The notes under the pieces were generated by a model that saw only the letters and a list, made by a program, of their open reading frames with translations, ran no database searches and was not told where the DNA came from. The translations under genes were made by a program, and so were the position numbers. Shown here in pieces: positions 23,902 to 31,430 of a DNA stretch of 64,000 bases; position 1 is the stretch's first letter, and the number at the start of each line of letters is the position of its first letter. The DNA comes from Alphaproteobacteria bacterium (GTDB taxonomy: Bacteria > Pseudomonadota > Alphaproteobacteria > CAAHEQ01 > UBA3637): contig JAGCVC010000018.1 of assembly GCA_017962565.1 (NCBI GenBank), positions 1 to 64,000 of the forward strand. The letters are read 5' to 3'.

Positions 23902-25071
23902 TTACCATTTTTGAATTATTTGTTGAGAAATTTTTCCGTTTTTGCCCGCTTGATATAAAAATTCTTGATCTTCTGGCAGTTGAATATCACGTAACACAAC
24001 GGAATCGCAGTCTCTGTCTGTGAAGACAAAACGAATTTGACGTGGTGTTAAACCGTTTGCTAATAAAGCACCCTTCATTAAAGCAAAACGACGCGATTGC
24101 AAATCCAAATCCCGTGGACTTAGACGTATTTCAACTGCAGAGCCGACTGTTCTTTGAGGATTGTAAGAAAAAACCTTCAACCATTTGAATGCTTGATTGG
24201 ATAAGTCGGCACTTCCCGGTAAGAAGCTGACTTTCATTTCCTTTGGAATAGAGCGCAAAATCATTTCATCCGATTGTGACGGATTGAACTTTCTTGCTTT
24301 ACTGCGTTCAATAGCTTCCAAAATGAAATCGACATAATCTTTTTTCGCTTCGGCGGTATTAGTTAAGTCAACTACAACTTCTTCATCCTCTTCTTCTTTG
24401 CTGGCGGCAACAGCGCGAACAGGAGCTAATGGCAACAATAGTGGTGAACGGGGTTTGCTGTCATTTTTCACTTCGCTGTCTTCGCAAACATATTCATATT
24501 CATCCTCATCTTCTTTTTCTACTTCAATTACGTTTGTTCTGGTATTACGAACTTTTGTATTGTTTTTAGAATAATTTTCAATATCTTTTTCCAATGCTGC
24601 TAAGCGTTTTTCCGTATTTTCCAACAAAGCGGCAGTATTTTGATATTGTTTTTCGATATTTTCCAATAAAGCTTTTTCACCATTGCTCGTTTGTGGTAAG
24701 TCCAGGGTAGAAGTTACGGTTGAGCGAGTGCTTCTCTTTATGGAAACATCTGATTGCGTTTGTGGCTTTCTCCAAGGATTTTGACTGTCTACAGCAACAA
24801 CATTTTTAGGAACATCTCCTTGTGCTTCCGGCAAAATGTAAGTCGGCAACAAAAATCCGCCTTCTTCTGTCGGAGATTGCAAAGTTTGAGTAGTTGTTTC
24901 TTTTCCGTCTGCTAAATTTGTAGGTTGGTCATCTTTATCCCCTTGCGCAACGGTTTTAAAGTCTTCTTGTTCCAACCAAATAGTTTCAGCTTTTAAATTG
25001 CCGGAAAAACCAAGAGCAACGACCAAGGAAATGGCCGTTGACAATACCAATAATGATTTAGAATTGTTCAT
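23902..25071 (-). CDS. Periplasmic protein with OmpA-like C-terminus, first gene of pil operon
   Basis: A 389-residue protein with a Sec signal peptide (cut near LKAETIW). A Gln/Thr-rich region leads to a coiled coil (about 135-170) and an acidic segment. The C-terminus (about 275-350: MKVSFLPGSADLS, AVEIRLSPRDLDLQSRRFALMKGALLANGL) has the spacing of OmpA/MotB-type peptidoglycan-binding domains, with Asp and Arg in the expected helix. I infer it anchors the machine to the cell wall; no exact family name is claimed. It leads the operon behind a GANTC-bearing promoter and lies 99 bases before the TcpQ-like gene. Confidence 0.7.
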   Translation of the reverse strand: MNNSKSLLVLSTAISLVVALGFSGNLKAETIWLEQEDFKTVAQGDKDDQPTNLADGKETTTQTLQSPTEEGGFLLPTYILPEAQGDVPKNVVAVDSQNPWRKPQTQSDVSIKRSTRSTVTSTLDLPQTSNGEKALLENIEKQYQNTAALLENTEKRLAALEKDIENYSKNNTKVRNTRTNVIEVEKEDEDEYEYVCEDSEVKNDSKPRSPLLLPLAPVRAVAASKEEEDEEVVVDLTNTAEAKKDYVDFILEAIERSKARKFNPSQSDEMILRSIPKEMKVSFLPGSADLSNQAFKWLKVFSYNPQRTVGSAVEIRLSPRDLDLQSRRFALMKGALLANGLTPRQIRFVFTDRDCDSVVLRDIQLPEDQEFLYQAGKNGKISQQIIQKW

Positions 25072-25103
25072 TTTTTTACCCCATTTTGAATACCACTAAG
25101 ATA

Positions 25104-25132
25104 TTTATATAAAAATTTCACGACTCCGTCAA
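25104..25132 (-). promoter_or_regulatory. Promoter of the pil operon with GANTC in the spacer
   Basis: Minus strand TTGACG (25127-25132), 17-bp spacer, TATAAA (25104-25109). The spacer holds a GANTC site (25122-25126) next to the -35. Three more GANTC sites lie upstream at 25180-25184, 25203-25207 and 25213-25217. The start near 25097 leaves a leader of about 26 nt. Confidence 0.65.
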
Positions 25133-25255
25133 TGGTTAAAATCAAAAAAAATGAAAAAAATTAAAAAAGTTAATCTTTCGAGTCGGTTAGAGCCAAGTAT
25201 TTGAATCAAAAAGATTCATCAAAGGTAAAAATTTGGTAAATTTTTCGATAAAAAA

Positions 25256-25287
25256 TAAAAAAAGCGCTTTCGGTTGAAAGCGCTTTT
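25256..25287 (-). terminator. Rho-independent terminator of rplS
   Basis: AAAGCGCTTTC and GAAAGCGCTTT make a perfect 11-bp stem with a 4-base loop; the minus strand continues in seven T. The plus strand also has six T, so it can act both ways. Confidence 0.9.
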
Positions 25288-25309
25288 TTGAAATATAGTT
25301 CGTTTTTTA

Positions 25310-25681
25310 TTAAGCTTCTTCTTTGCTTGTTTGTGTATCTTCGGCAATACGAGCTTTTTTACCAAACAATTGACGCAAATAGTAAATCTTTGAACGGTGA
25401 ATTTTACCGCTACGAATCAATTCGATTTTTGCTACATTTGGAGAATAAAGCGGGAAAATACGTTCTACACCTTCACCAAAAGAGATTTTACGAACTGTAA
25501 AGTTTGAATTCAAACCGTCATTATTACGAGCAATGCAAACGCCTTCAAAAATCTGAATACGTTCACGATCACCTTCTTTAATTTTGCAATGTACTTTCAA
25601 AGTATCGCCGGCTTTAAAAGCAGGGATATTCTTTGCTAATTTTTCAATTTGTTCTTTTTCAAGATTTTGAATAATATCCAT
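25310..25681 (-). CDS. rplS: 50S ribosomal protein L19
   Basis: A 123-residue protein: [20 protein letters not shown], then [47 protein letters not shown] and [20 protein letters not shown], all core L19 motifs. It sits at the interface of the large and small subunits. The start at 25681 follows GAAAGGAT; longer in-frame readings overlap trmD and are not credible. It is the last gene of the ffh-rpsP-rimM-trmD-rplS unit, 4 bases after trmD, with a strong terminator. Confidence 0.96.
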   Translation of the reverse strand: MDIIQNLEKEQIEKLAKNIPAFKAGDTLKVHCKIKEGDRERIQIFEGVCIARNNDGLNSNFTVRKISFGEGVERIFPLYSPNVAKIELIRSGKIHRSKIYYLRQLFGKKARIAEDTQTSKEEA

Positions 25682-25685
25682 TTTT

Positions 25686-26381
25686 TTATCCTTTCTTATG
25701 TTTAGCCTTATATTCTTCCCAAATATCAGGCCGATTTTGTTGAGTAATTTTAATTGACTGTTCTTTACGCCATGCTTCAATGTTTTTGTGATGACCGGAT
25801 AATAAAACTTCCGGTACGGATTTTCCGTTCCAAACCGCCGGTCTGGTGTATTGCGGATATTCCAATAAACCGTCTCCGGCAAACGTTTCATCCGTTACAG
25901 ATTCTGCATTTCCCAAAACACCGGGGAGATACCGTAAAACAGCGTCCATCAATGTTAAGGCAGCAGGTTCACCACCTGATAAAACAAAGTCACCAATGCT
26001 GATTTGTTCAAACGGCCAACTTTCGATAACACGTTCATCAATACCTTCAAAACGCCCGTTTAAGATGGTAATTTCATCTTCTTTGGCCAAGCGTATAACA
26101 GTATCTTGTGTCAGTGGTTTGCCTTTCGGTGTCATGTATAGTAAAGCGCCTGTATGGTAAGTTGCTTTAATTGCAGCATCCACAACATCGGCTTTCATGA
26201 CTTGTCCGGCACCACCGCCAAAGGGCGTATCATCAACCGTTTTGTAATTGTCGGTTGCAAAATTGCGAATATCAACTGTCTGATAGGACCATAAGCCTTT
26301 TTCCAAAGCTTTTCCCATCACAGAATATCCCAAAAATCCCGGAAACATTTCAGGATAAAGAGTCAGAAAATTAACTTTCAT
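25686..26381 (-). CDS. trmD: tRNA (guanine-37-N1)-methyltransferase
   Basis: A 231-residue SPOUT-class enzyme that makes m1G37 in tRNAs, preventing frameshifts. [21 protein letters not shown] opens the chain, [14 protein letters not shown] follows, and the trefoil-knot SAM site appears as [21 protein letters not shown] and [13 protein letters not shown]. The C-terminal PQYTRP and LLSGHH elements are present. The start at 26381 overlaps the rimM 3' end, inside GGAAGGAGAAGATAATG; a longer in-frame reading is rejected because of this strong ribosome site. Confidence 0.97.
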   Translation of the reverse strand: MKVNFLTLYPEMFPGFLGYSVMGKALEKGLWSYQTVDIRNFATDNYKTVDDTPFGGGAGQVMKADVVDAAIKATYHTGALLYMTPKGKPLTQDTVIRLAKEDEITILNGRFEGIDERVIESWPFEQISIGDFVLSGGEPAALTLMDAVLRYLPGVLGNAESVTDETFAGDGLLEYPQYTRPAVWNGKSVPEVLLSGHHKNIEAWRKEQSIKITQQNRPDIWEEYKAKHKKG

Positions 26382-26880
26382 TATCTTCTCCTTCCACCAT
26401 TTGCGGAACTGCAACTTCAATTTGACGATTTTCCAAATCCACTTTTAACACAGTGGATGGACACATTGCCAATAACAATTCATCATCTTCACATTTTATT
26501 TGTAAAATATCACTTGCACCATAATTCAAAACATCTGTAACGCGCCCGATTTTTTGGCTGTTTTCGATAACATCTAATCCGATTAAATCGCAAACATAGT
26601 ATTCGTTACTTTTCAGTTTCGGTAAAACTTTATGTTCGACAAATAATGTCGTACCACGTAAAGTTTCTGCCGTATTTCTGTCACAGACATCATTGACAAG
26701 AGCAATTACTTGATTTTTACAAATATGCTTGACTTTAACTTCCAAAGCATGACCGTCAGCATCATAAAAAGGCGCATAAGAAGCAAACACATTAGCTTTG
26801 CAGAACGGAGTGATTTTCACTTCGCCTTTAATGCCATGCGCTGCAACTATTTGTCCCATTTCAATGAAGCGATCAGTCAT
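26371..26880 (-). CDS. rimM: 16S rRNA processing protein RimM
   Basis: A 169-residue RimM. The N-terminal barrel begins IEMGQIVAAHGIKGEVKITPF, and the C-terminal PRC-barrel has YYVCDLIGLDVIENSQKIGRVTDV and LLAMCPSTVLKVDLENRQIEV. It helps mature the 3' domain of the 30S subunit by binding S19. It lies between rpsP (9-base gap) and trmD (11-base overlap), the standard order. The family usually has IPAV or similar where this protein has MCPSTV, a mild departure. Confidence 0.96.
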   Translation of the reverse strand: MTDRFIEMGQIVAAHGIKGEVKITPFCKANVFASYAPFYDADGHALEVKVKHICKNQVIALVNDVCDRNTAETLRGTTLFVEHKVLPKLKSNEYYVCDLIGLDVIENSQKIGRVTDVLNYGASDILQIKCEDDELLLAMCPSTVLKVDLENRQIEVAVPQMVEGEDNES

Positions 26881-26889
26881 TTTAATTCC

Positions 26890-27420
26890 TTATTCAGCCG
26901 GTTTTTCTTCTTCAGCTGGTGCTTCGGCCGGAGCTTCTGCAGGGGCAGCTTCTTCAGCCGGTTTTTCTGCTTCTGCTTTTTCGGCTTCTTCAGCGGCTTT
27001 TGCAGCAGCTTCTGCTTCTGCCTTAGCGGCTTCAGCGGCAGCTTTTGCTTCAGCTTCTGCTTGTTTACGAGCTTCTTCGGCTTCCTTTGCAGCGGCTAAA
27101 CGTTCTTGAGCCTTTGCTTTTGGAGCTGATTTTTTCGGTTGTTGTTCATTTGTTTTAACAGCTTTTGCTTCAATGATACCGGCAGCAGCCATTAAACGTT
27201 CCATACGATCTGTTAATTCAGCACCTTTTGCAATCCAAGCTTTTGCTTTTTCGGCATCAATCTTGAAATGTTCAGGATGATCTTTTGGTACTAATGGATT
27301 ATAGTAACCGATTTGTTCAATGAAACGACCGTCACGAGGAGCGCGCTTATCAGCGACAACAATCTTGTGAAACGGACGTTTTTTTGACCCACCGCGGGCT
27401 AATCTGATACGAACTGACAT
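26890..27420 (-). CDS. rpsP: 30S ribosomal protein S16 with long Ala/Glu-rich tail
   Basis: Residues 1-85 are standard S16: [35 protein letters not shown] and [18 protein letters not shown]. The protein then continues to 176 residues with a basic linker and a very Ala/Glu/Lys-rich helix (about 105-155), ending in [17 protein letters not shown]-type repeats. Normal S16 has 80-110 residues; some alphaproteobacteria carry tails, but this one is long. The tail would project from the small subunit body. The biased composition creates long open frames on the other strand that are not genes. Confidence 0.95.
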   Translation of the reverse strand: MSVRIRLARGGSKKRPFHKIVVADKRAPRDGRFIEQIGYYNPLVPKDHPEHFKIDAEKAKAWIAKGAELTDRMERLMAAAGIIEAKAVKTNEQQPKKSAPKAKAQERLAAAKEAEEARKQAEAEAKAAAEAAKAEAEAAAKAAEEAEKAEAEKPAEEAAPAEAPAEAPAEEEKPAE

Positions 27421-27450
27421 ATATTTTCCTTTCTTTTCTTTTGTTCGAGT

Positions 27451-28848
27451 TTAAAACGGCGAAAACCCTCCGCCGTTATTCATAAAAGGGTTCCCTGATG
27501 CGCCGGCCATAGATGACATTTGCTTCATCATACGCATAGCGCCCAAAGGACCCAACTTTTTGAATTTCTTTGATGTCAAAGCCATTTGTTCATATTGTTT
27601 GAGCAAACGATTGACGTCATTCACGGTAACACCGGCACCTTTTGCAATTCGGATTTTACGAGATGCTTTAATAATATCCGGATTTTTACGTTCGGCCGGT
27701 GTCATTGATAAAATAATTGCTTCTTGATGTTTAAAAATTTTGTTGTCAATATTGGCATTTTCGATTTTGTCACGGAATTTAGCCATACCCGGTATCATCA
27801 TCATGATTCCTTTAATATCACCAAGTGATTGAATTTGGCGTAATTGAGCAAGCATGTCTTCCATATTAAATTTACCGGAAAACATTTTTTGCGCCATATC
27901 CATGGCTTCTTCCTGATTGACTTTTTCCATAGCTGTTTCGACCAAGCCAACTACATCACCCATGCCTAAAATACGACCGGCAATTCGTTTTGCATCGAAA
28001 ACTTCCAAAGCATCTGTTTTTTCTCCGACACCTAAAAATTTAATCGGTTGACCGGTCATTTGTTTCATGGATAAAGCCGCACCGCCACGTGCATCACCAT
28101 CAACACGTGTTAAGATAATGCCGGTGATGTTTAATGCTTTATGGAAGGCATCAGCAACGTTGACAGCATCTTGTCCGGTCAAAGAATCAACAACCAACAA
28201 TTTTTCGGTCGGGTTTGCAATTTCTTCGATGGCTTTAACTTCTGCCATCATTTCTTCATCAATATGCAAACGTCCAGCAGTATCCAAAATCAAAACATCA
28301 TAGGCACCGCTTTTCGCTTCGTTTAATGCGCGTTTTGTAATTTCAACCGGTTTTTGATCTTTGATAATTTCCAAACAATCAACACCAATTTGATTTGCTA
28401 GTCCTGTTAATTGTTCTTGAGCAGCCGGACGATAAACGTCCAAAGATGCCAACAAGACTTTTTGACCGTCTTTTTTTAAACGAGCAGCCAATTTACCGGA
28501 AGAGGTTGTTTTTCCGGAACCTTGTAATCCAACCATTAAATAAATGCTGGGAGCCGTTGTGGCGCGCTTTAATTCTGTGTTTTCTTCACCCAATAGTTCG
28601 ATTAAAGCATCATTGACGATTTTAACTACCATGTTTGCCGGAGAAACGGATTTGATAACTTCTTGCCCAACTGCTTTTTCCTTGACGGAAGCAATAAATG
28701 ATTTAACAACGGGCAGGGCAACATCAGCTTCTAACAAAGCAATTTTGATTTCACGCATGGAATCATCAACAATGCTTTCCGTTAAAACACCGCGTCCTTT
28801 TAATCTGTCAAAAACACCGGCCAATTTGTCGGCCAAACTTCTAAACAT
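27451..28848 (-). CDS. ffh: Signal recognition particle GTPase Ffh
   Basis: A 465-residue SRP54 protein. The N domain (MFRSLADKLAGVFDRLKGRG) is followed by the G domain with GLQGSGKTTSSGKLA, DVYRPAAQEQL, DTAGRLHIDEEMM and TRVDGDARGGAALS, then the Met-rich M domain (about 300-465, MRMMKQMSSMAG). It binds signal sequences and 4.5S RNA and delivers ribosomes to the FtsY receptor. The start at 28848 follows AAAGGAGC. An in-frame GTG reading upstream would cross a strong leader hairpin and is rejected. It heads the ffh-rpsP-rimM-trmD-rplS operon. Confidence 0.97.
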   Translation of the reverse strand: MFRSLADKLAGVFDRLKGRGVLTESIVDDSMREIKIALLEADVALPVVKSFIASVKEKAVGQEVIKSVSPANMVVKIVNDALIELLGEENTELKRATTAPSIYLMVGLQGSGKTTSSGKLAARLKKDGQKVLLASLDVYRPAAQEQLTGLANQIGVDCLEIIKDQKPVEITKRALNEAKSGAYDVLILDTAGRLHIDEEMMAEVKAIEEIANPTEKLLVVDSLTGQDAVNVADAFHKALNITGIILTRVDGDARGGAALSMKQMTGQPIKFLGVGEKTDALEVFDAKRIAGRILGMGDVVGLVETAMEKVNQEEAMDMAQKMFSGKFNMEDMLAQLRQIQSLGDIKGIMMMIPGMAKFRDKIENANIDNKIFKHQEAIILSMTPAERKNPDIIKASRKIRIAKGAGVTVNDVNRLLKQYEQMALTSKKFKKLGPLGAMRMMKQMSSMAGASGNPFMNNGGGFSPF

Positions 28849-28881
28849 TTTTGCTCCTTTAAAGCATATAAATAACACTAA

Positions 28882-28909
28882 CACCAGTGCGCGTACTCGC
28901 GGACTGGTG
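28882..28909 (-). promoter_or_regulatory. Strong hairpin in the ffh leader
   Basis: On the minus strand CACCAGT pairs with ACTGGTG and, inside single C bulges, CGCG pairs with CGCG around the loop AGTA. This makes an 11-bp helix, GC-rich in an AT-rich genome, about 45 nt into a roughly 104-nt leader and 33 bases before the ffh ATG. No U-run follows. It could be an aptamer stem, a protein-binding site or a processing site; no known family is recognised. Confidence 0.7.
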
Positions 28910-28958
28910 GATCTCCGTAAAGACTGCTTTCTCACAGCTATTGGAAATTTATGTGCCT

Positions 28959-28987
28959 AATATATACAATATTTATTTAGTTGTCAA
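28959..28987 (-). promoter_or_regulatory. Strong promoter of the ffh-rplS operon
   Basis: Minus strand TTGACA (28982-28987), 17-bp spacer, TATATT (28959-28964), 14 bases after the rpoH stop. The start near 28952 gives a leader of about 104 nt. Confidence 0.8.
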
Positions 28988-29000
28988 CAGTTTTTTTGCT

Positions 29001-29855
29001 TTAAGCCAACATATAATTTGAAATTTTCTTAAAAGCTTTGCTTTCAATCTGACGTACACGTTCACGACTGATGTTAAATTGTTTGCCTAAATCTTCCAAA
29101 GTTGTCGGATTTTCGCTTAAAAAACGGGCTTTGACAATTTCTTGTTCTCTTTCAGACAAAGTTGCAACAGCAGATGCCAATTTTTTATTGCGAATGGTTT
29201 GTTCTTGGTTTTCTATAAACGTTTCTTCCAAAGTCGGCATATTGTCCGTTAAGAAGGATTGTTTTTCTTCATTAGAATCATCAAAAGCAAATTCATTTAA
29301 GGATGCATCACCGTGTAAGCGTTGTTCCATGTCCCAAACATCTTTTTCCGGAACACCCAATTGAGTGGAAATTTTTGAAACGGTTTCATCATCCAAATCA
29401 GTGCTTTGGTAAAGTCCTAATTTCGCTTTAATCTTGCCCAGATTGTAAAACAATCTTTTTTGGGTAGCAACTGTGCCGATTTTAACCAAAGACCATGATT
29501 TTAAAATAAAGTCAGAAATGGCCGCTTTTATCCACCAAATTGCGTAAGTTGACAGACGGAAACCCTTATCCGGATCAAATTTTTTAATTGCTTGCATTAA
29601 TCCGATATTGGCTTCTGAAATTAAATCTGCTAAAGGAAGTCCGTAATGACGAAATGACAACGCCACTTTTGCGGCAAGGCGCAAATGCGAAGTTGTCAGT
29701 TCATGTGCGGCTTGTAAATCGTTATAGTTACGATAACGTTGCGCTAACATGTACTCTTTTTCAGCACTGAGCATCGGAAATTTTGCAATTTCACGCAAAT
29801 ACACAGATAGAGAAGTTCCTGATAAATTCGGTATTAAAGCCGTTGTTTGAGCCAT
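29001..29855 (-). CDS. rpoH: RNA polymerase sigma-32 factor
   Basis: A 284-residue sigma factor of the RpoH group. Region 2 reads LRLAAKVALSFRHYGLPLADLISEANIGLMQAIKKFDPDKGFRLSTYAIWWIKAAI (given here as family evidence in parts: LPLADLISEANIGL and GFRLSTYAIWWIK); the RpoH box is QKRLFYNL; region 4 ends ERVRQIESKAFKKI. It directs heat-shock transcription. Of two ATGs two codons apart the second is chosen because AAAGGA is 8 bases before it. It has its own promoter and a folded leader, so control at the RNA level is possible. Confidence 0.95.
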   Translation of the reverse strand: MAQTTALIPNLSGTSLSVYLREIAKFPMLSAEKEYMLAQRYRNYNDLQAAHELTTSHLRLAAKVALSFRHYGLPLADLISEANIGLMQAIKKFDPDKGFRLSTYAIWWIKAAISDFILKSWSLVKIGTVATQKRLFYNLGKIKAKLGLYQSTDLDDETVSKISTQLGVPEKDVWDMEQRLHGDASLNEFAFDDSNEEKQSFLTDNMPTLEETFIENQEQTIRNKKLASAVATLSEREQEIVKARFLSENPTTLEDLGKQFNISRERVRQIESKAFKKISNYMLA

Positions 29856-29889
29856 TTTCATATCCTTTCATTTAGCAATATGAGCGTTC

Positions 29890-29930
29890 CTTGAAACCAA
29901 GCGAACAGGTGTTTAACCTTGACCTTCAAG
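29890..29930 (-). promoter_or_regulatory. Folded leader upstream of rpoH
   Basis: On the minus strand CTTGAA pairs with TTCAAG and, further in, TCAAG with CTTGG, around an AGGT/ACCT-like inner part. It lies 35-75 bases before the start and does not include the ribosome site as drawn, so a thermosensor role is only a suggestion. Confidence 0.45.
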
Positions 29931-29944
29931 CATTAAACAAATAA

Positions 29945-29974
29945 ATAATACCACCGATTATTAACATAAGTCAA
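29945..29974 (-). promoter_or_regulatory. Promoter of rpoH
   Basis: Minus strand TTGACT (29969-29974), 18-bp spacer, TATTAT (29945-29950); leader of about 80 nt. Confidence 0.6.
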
Positions 29975-30002
29975 GTAAAAAAGTTAATTTTTTTATTTTG
30001 CT

Positions 30003-30031
30003 TTGACTCTGAATATTTTTTTATGTATAGT
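30003..30031 (+). promoter_or_regulatory. Promoter of rubrerythrin with two GANTC sites
   Basis: TTGACT (30003-30008), 17-bp spacer, TATAGT (30026-30031). GACTC occurs at the -35 edge (30005-30009) and again at the predicted start (30034-30038). Confidence 0.65.
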
Positions 30032-30094
30032 TTGACTCATTGATGCTTTTATGGCGTTGAGTTTTTTTATCACACTATTGTCAAGGAGAATAAA

Positions 30095-30634
30095 ATGGAT
30101 TTAAAAGGTTCAAAAACAGAAAAAAATTTGCAAATGGCTTTTGCGGGCGAATCTCAAGCACGTAACAAATATACGTACTATGCCGGTAAGGCACGTAAAG
30201 AAGGTTTTAATCAAATTGCTGATTTGTTTGAAGCAACTGCTAATAATGAAAAAGAACATGCAAAATTGTGGTTTAAAGCTTTGCATGACGGACAAGTACC
30301 GGCAACCGAAGTTAATTTGGAGGATGCTGCAGACGGAGAAAACTTCGAATGGACAGACATGTACGTTGAAATGGCAAAGGTCGCTGAAGAAGAAGGTTTT
30401 ACACAGATTGCTGCTCAAATGAAAATGGTGGCTGCTATTGAAAAACGCCATGAAGAACGTTATCGTAAATTGTTAGCAAACATCAAAGCAGGTGAAGTTT
30501 TCAAAAAAGGAAGCATTATGATGTGGGAATGCGGCAATTGCGGTCATATTCATGTTGGTGAATCTGCTCCGGAAGTTTGTCCGGTTTGCAATCATCCAAA
30601 AGCATATTTCTTTATTGAAAATACCAATTTTTAA
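30095..30634 (+). CDS. rbr: Rubrerythrin
   Basis: A 179-residue non-haem di-iron peroxidase. The four-helix domain carries the ExxH-type iron ligands ([41 protein letters not shown]), and the C-terminal rubredoxin domain has the Cys4 iron site as CGNCGH and [11 protein letters not shown]. It reduces hydrogen peroxide to water in anaerobes and microaerophiles, so the organism likely lives with little oxygen. CAAGGAG precedes the ATG. It is a single gene with its own promoter, containing GANTC sites, and its own terminator. Confidence 0.96.
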   Translation: MDLKGSKTEKNLQMAFAGESQARNKYTYYAGKARKEGFNQIADLFEATANNEKEHAKLWFKALHDGQVPATEVNLEDAADGENFEWTDMYVEMAKVAEEEGFTQIAAQMKMVAAIEKRHEERYRKLLANIKAGEVFKKGSIMMWECGNCGHIHVGESAPEVCPVCNHPKAYFFIENTNF

Positions 30635-30652
30635 AGAAGTTTTTGAGTAATA

Positions 30653-30687
30653 AAAAAGTCCCTGTTTTAATGCAGGGACTTTTTTTA
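30653..30687 (+). terminator. Rho-independent terminator of rubrerythrin
   Basis: AGTCCCTG and CAGGGACT pair around an 8-base loop and end in seven T; the A-run on the other side lets it also end the convergent lipoprotein operon. Confidence 0.9.
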
Positions 30688-30700
30688 CTGTTTTCTATTA

Positions 30701-31408
30701 TTAGAAATATTGACGAGCATCTAACGCTTCATAGATTGCGAGTCCGTTGCCACAATTGTGTTTTACAACTTTTCCAAACGGGGTATTGTACATGTTGCCA
30801 ACTTTGTCTTTAATGCTGACACCATTGACCCAATCGAGTTGAACCATTTCAGCACCGGCCGGTTCGGTAGAGATGCAATATTGTACATTGCCACCACGGA
30901 ATTCACTAAAGCGTGGAACAGTACCTGTGCCGCCATAATTAACATTTCCGCCACGTGGTGCAGGATTTGTCTGTTGCGCAGGGGCCGGATGATGATGGTG
31001 AGCAGGAGCACTATTGTTATTTAAAGATTGAAGTGTCTTATTGATAACTGTTATATTAGCATTATTATTGTCGTGATTCATGCTTTTTACGGTATGATAA
31101 TATTCTGAATTTGACTTATACTGTAAAGCTGAACCAACTATTGAAGCAGCAGCCGGTGCAGTAGCTTTAGCAAGGCCAGTGGCACCACCGAAAACAGAGT
31201 TAATAACATTTACAGCATTATTTGTTCTGACTGTTTCCAACCAACCCACTTTTTCTGTGTTGTCAACAATACCATTAACTTGACCATTTTGATCCATGTA
31301 GTATTGTGTCGTGACACCATAAGTTCCGCAAGAAGTCGCAACCAATGTGCCTAAAGCACAAAAGCTTACTAATGCACTATTTTTAATAATTTTTTTAGTA
31401 TTTTCCAT
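30701..31408 (-). CDS. Hypothetical lipoprotein, second gene of a pair (235 aa)
   Basis: The start at 31408 (MENTKKIIKNSALVSF) is taken because AAGGAGAAGG lies just upstream; a longer frame exists but has no site. The signal ends in VATSC, so it should be acylated near Cys27. The mature part is Asn/Thr/Val-rich with a His/Pro/Ala tract (NSAPAHHHHPAPAQQ) and a C-terminal domain containing YCISTEPAGAEMVQLDW and two further Cys. The His tract could bind metal. No family is recognised. The gene lies 22 bases after another lipoprotein gene, so they form one operon. Confidence 0.75.
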   Translation of the reverse strand: MENTKKIIKNSALVSFCALGTLVATSCGTYGVTTQYYMDQNGQVNGIVDNTEKVGWLETVRTNNAVNVINSVFGGATGLAKATAPAAASIVGSALQYKSNSEYYHTVKSMNHDNNNANITVINKTLQSLNNNSAPAHHHHPAPAQQTNPAPRGGNVNYGGTGTVPRFSEFRGGNVQYCISTEPAGAEMVQLDWVNGVSIKDKVGNMYNTPFGKVVKHNCGNGLAIYEALDARQYF

Positions 31409-31430
31409 TTTCCTTCTCCTTAAATTCTTA

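Noticed and set aside
25060-25310. CRISPR or short tandem repeats in the pil upstream gap
   Set aside because: Only GANTC motifs recur; there is no repeat-spacer pattern.
26710-27109. Long plus-strand frames rich in Ser/Ala/Phe opposite rpsP
   Set aside because: They mirror the Ala/Glu codon bias of the S16 tail and have no ribosome site.
28849-28935. N-terminal extension of ffh from a GTG
   Set aside because: It crosses the strong leader hairpin and gives a basic non-SRP sequence; AAAGGAGC marks the ATG at 28848.
28860-28955. 4.5S SRP RNA gene upstream of ffh
   Set aside because: The conserved SRP RNA tip loop and adjoining internal-loop bases are not present.
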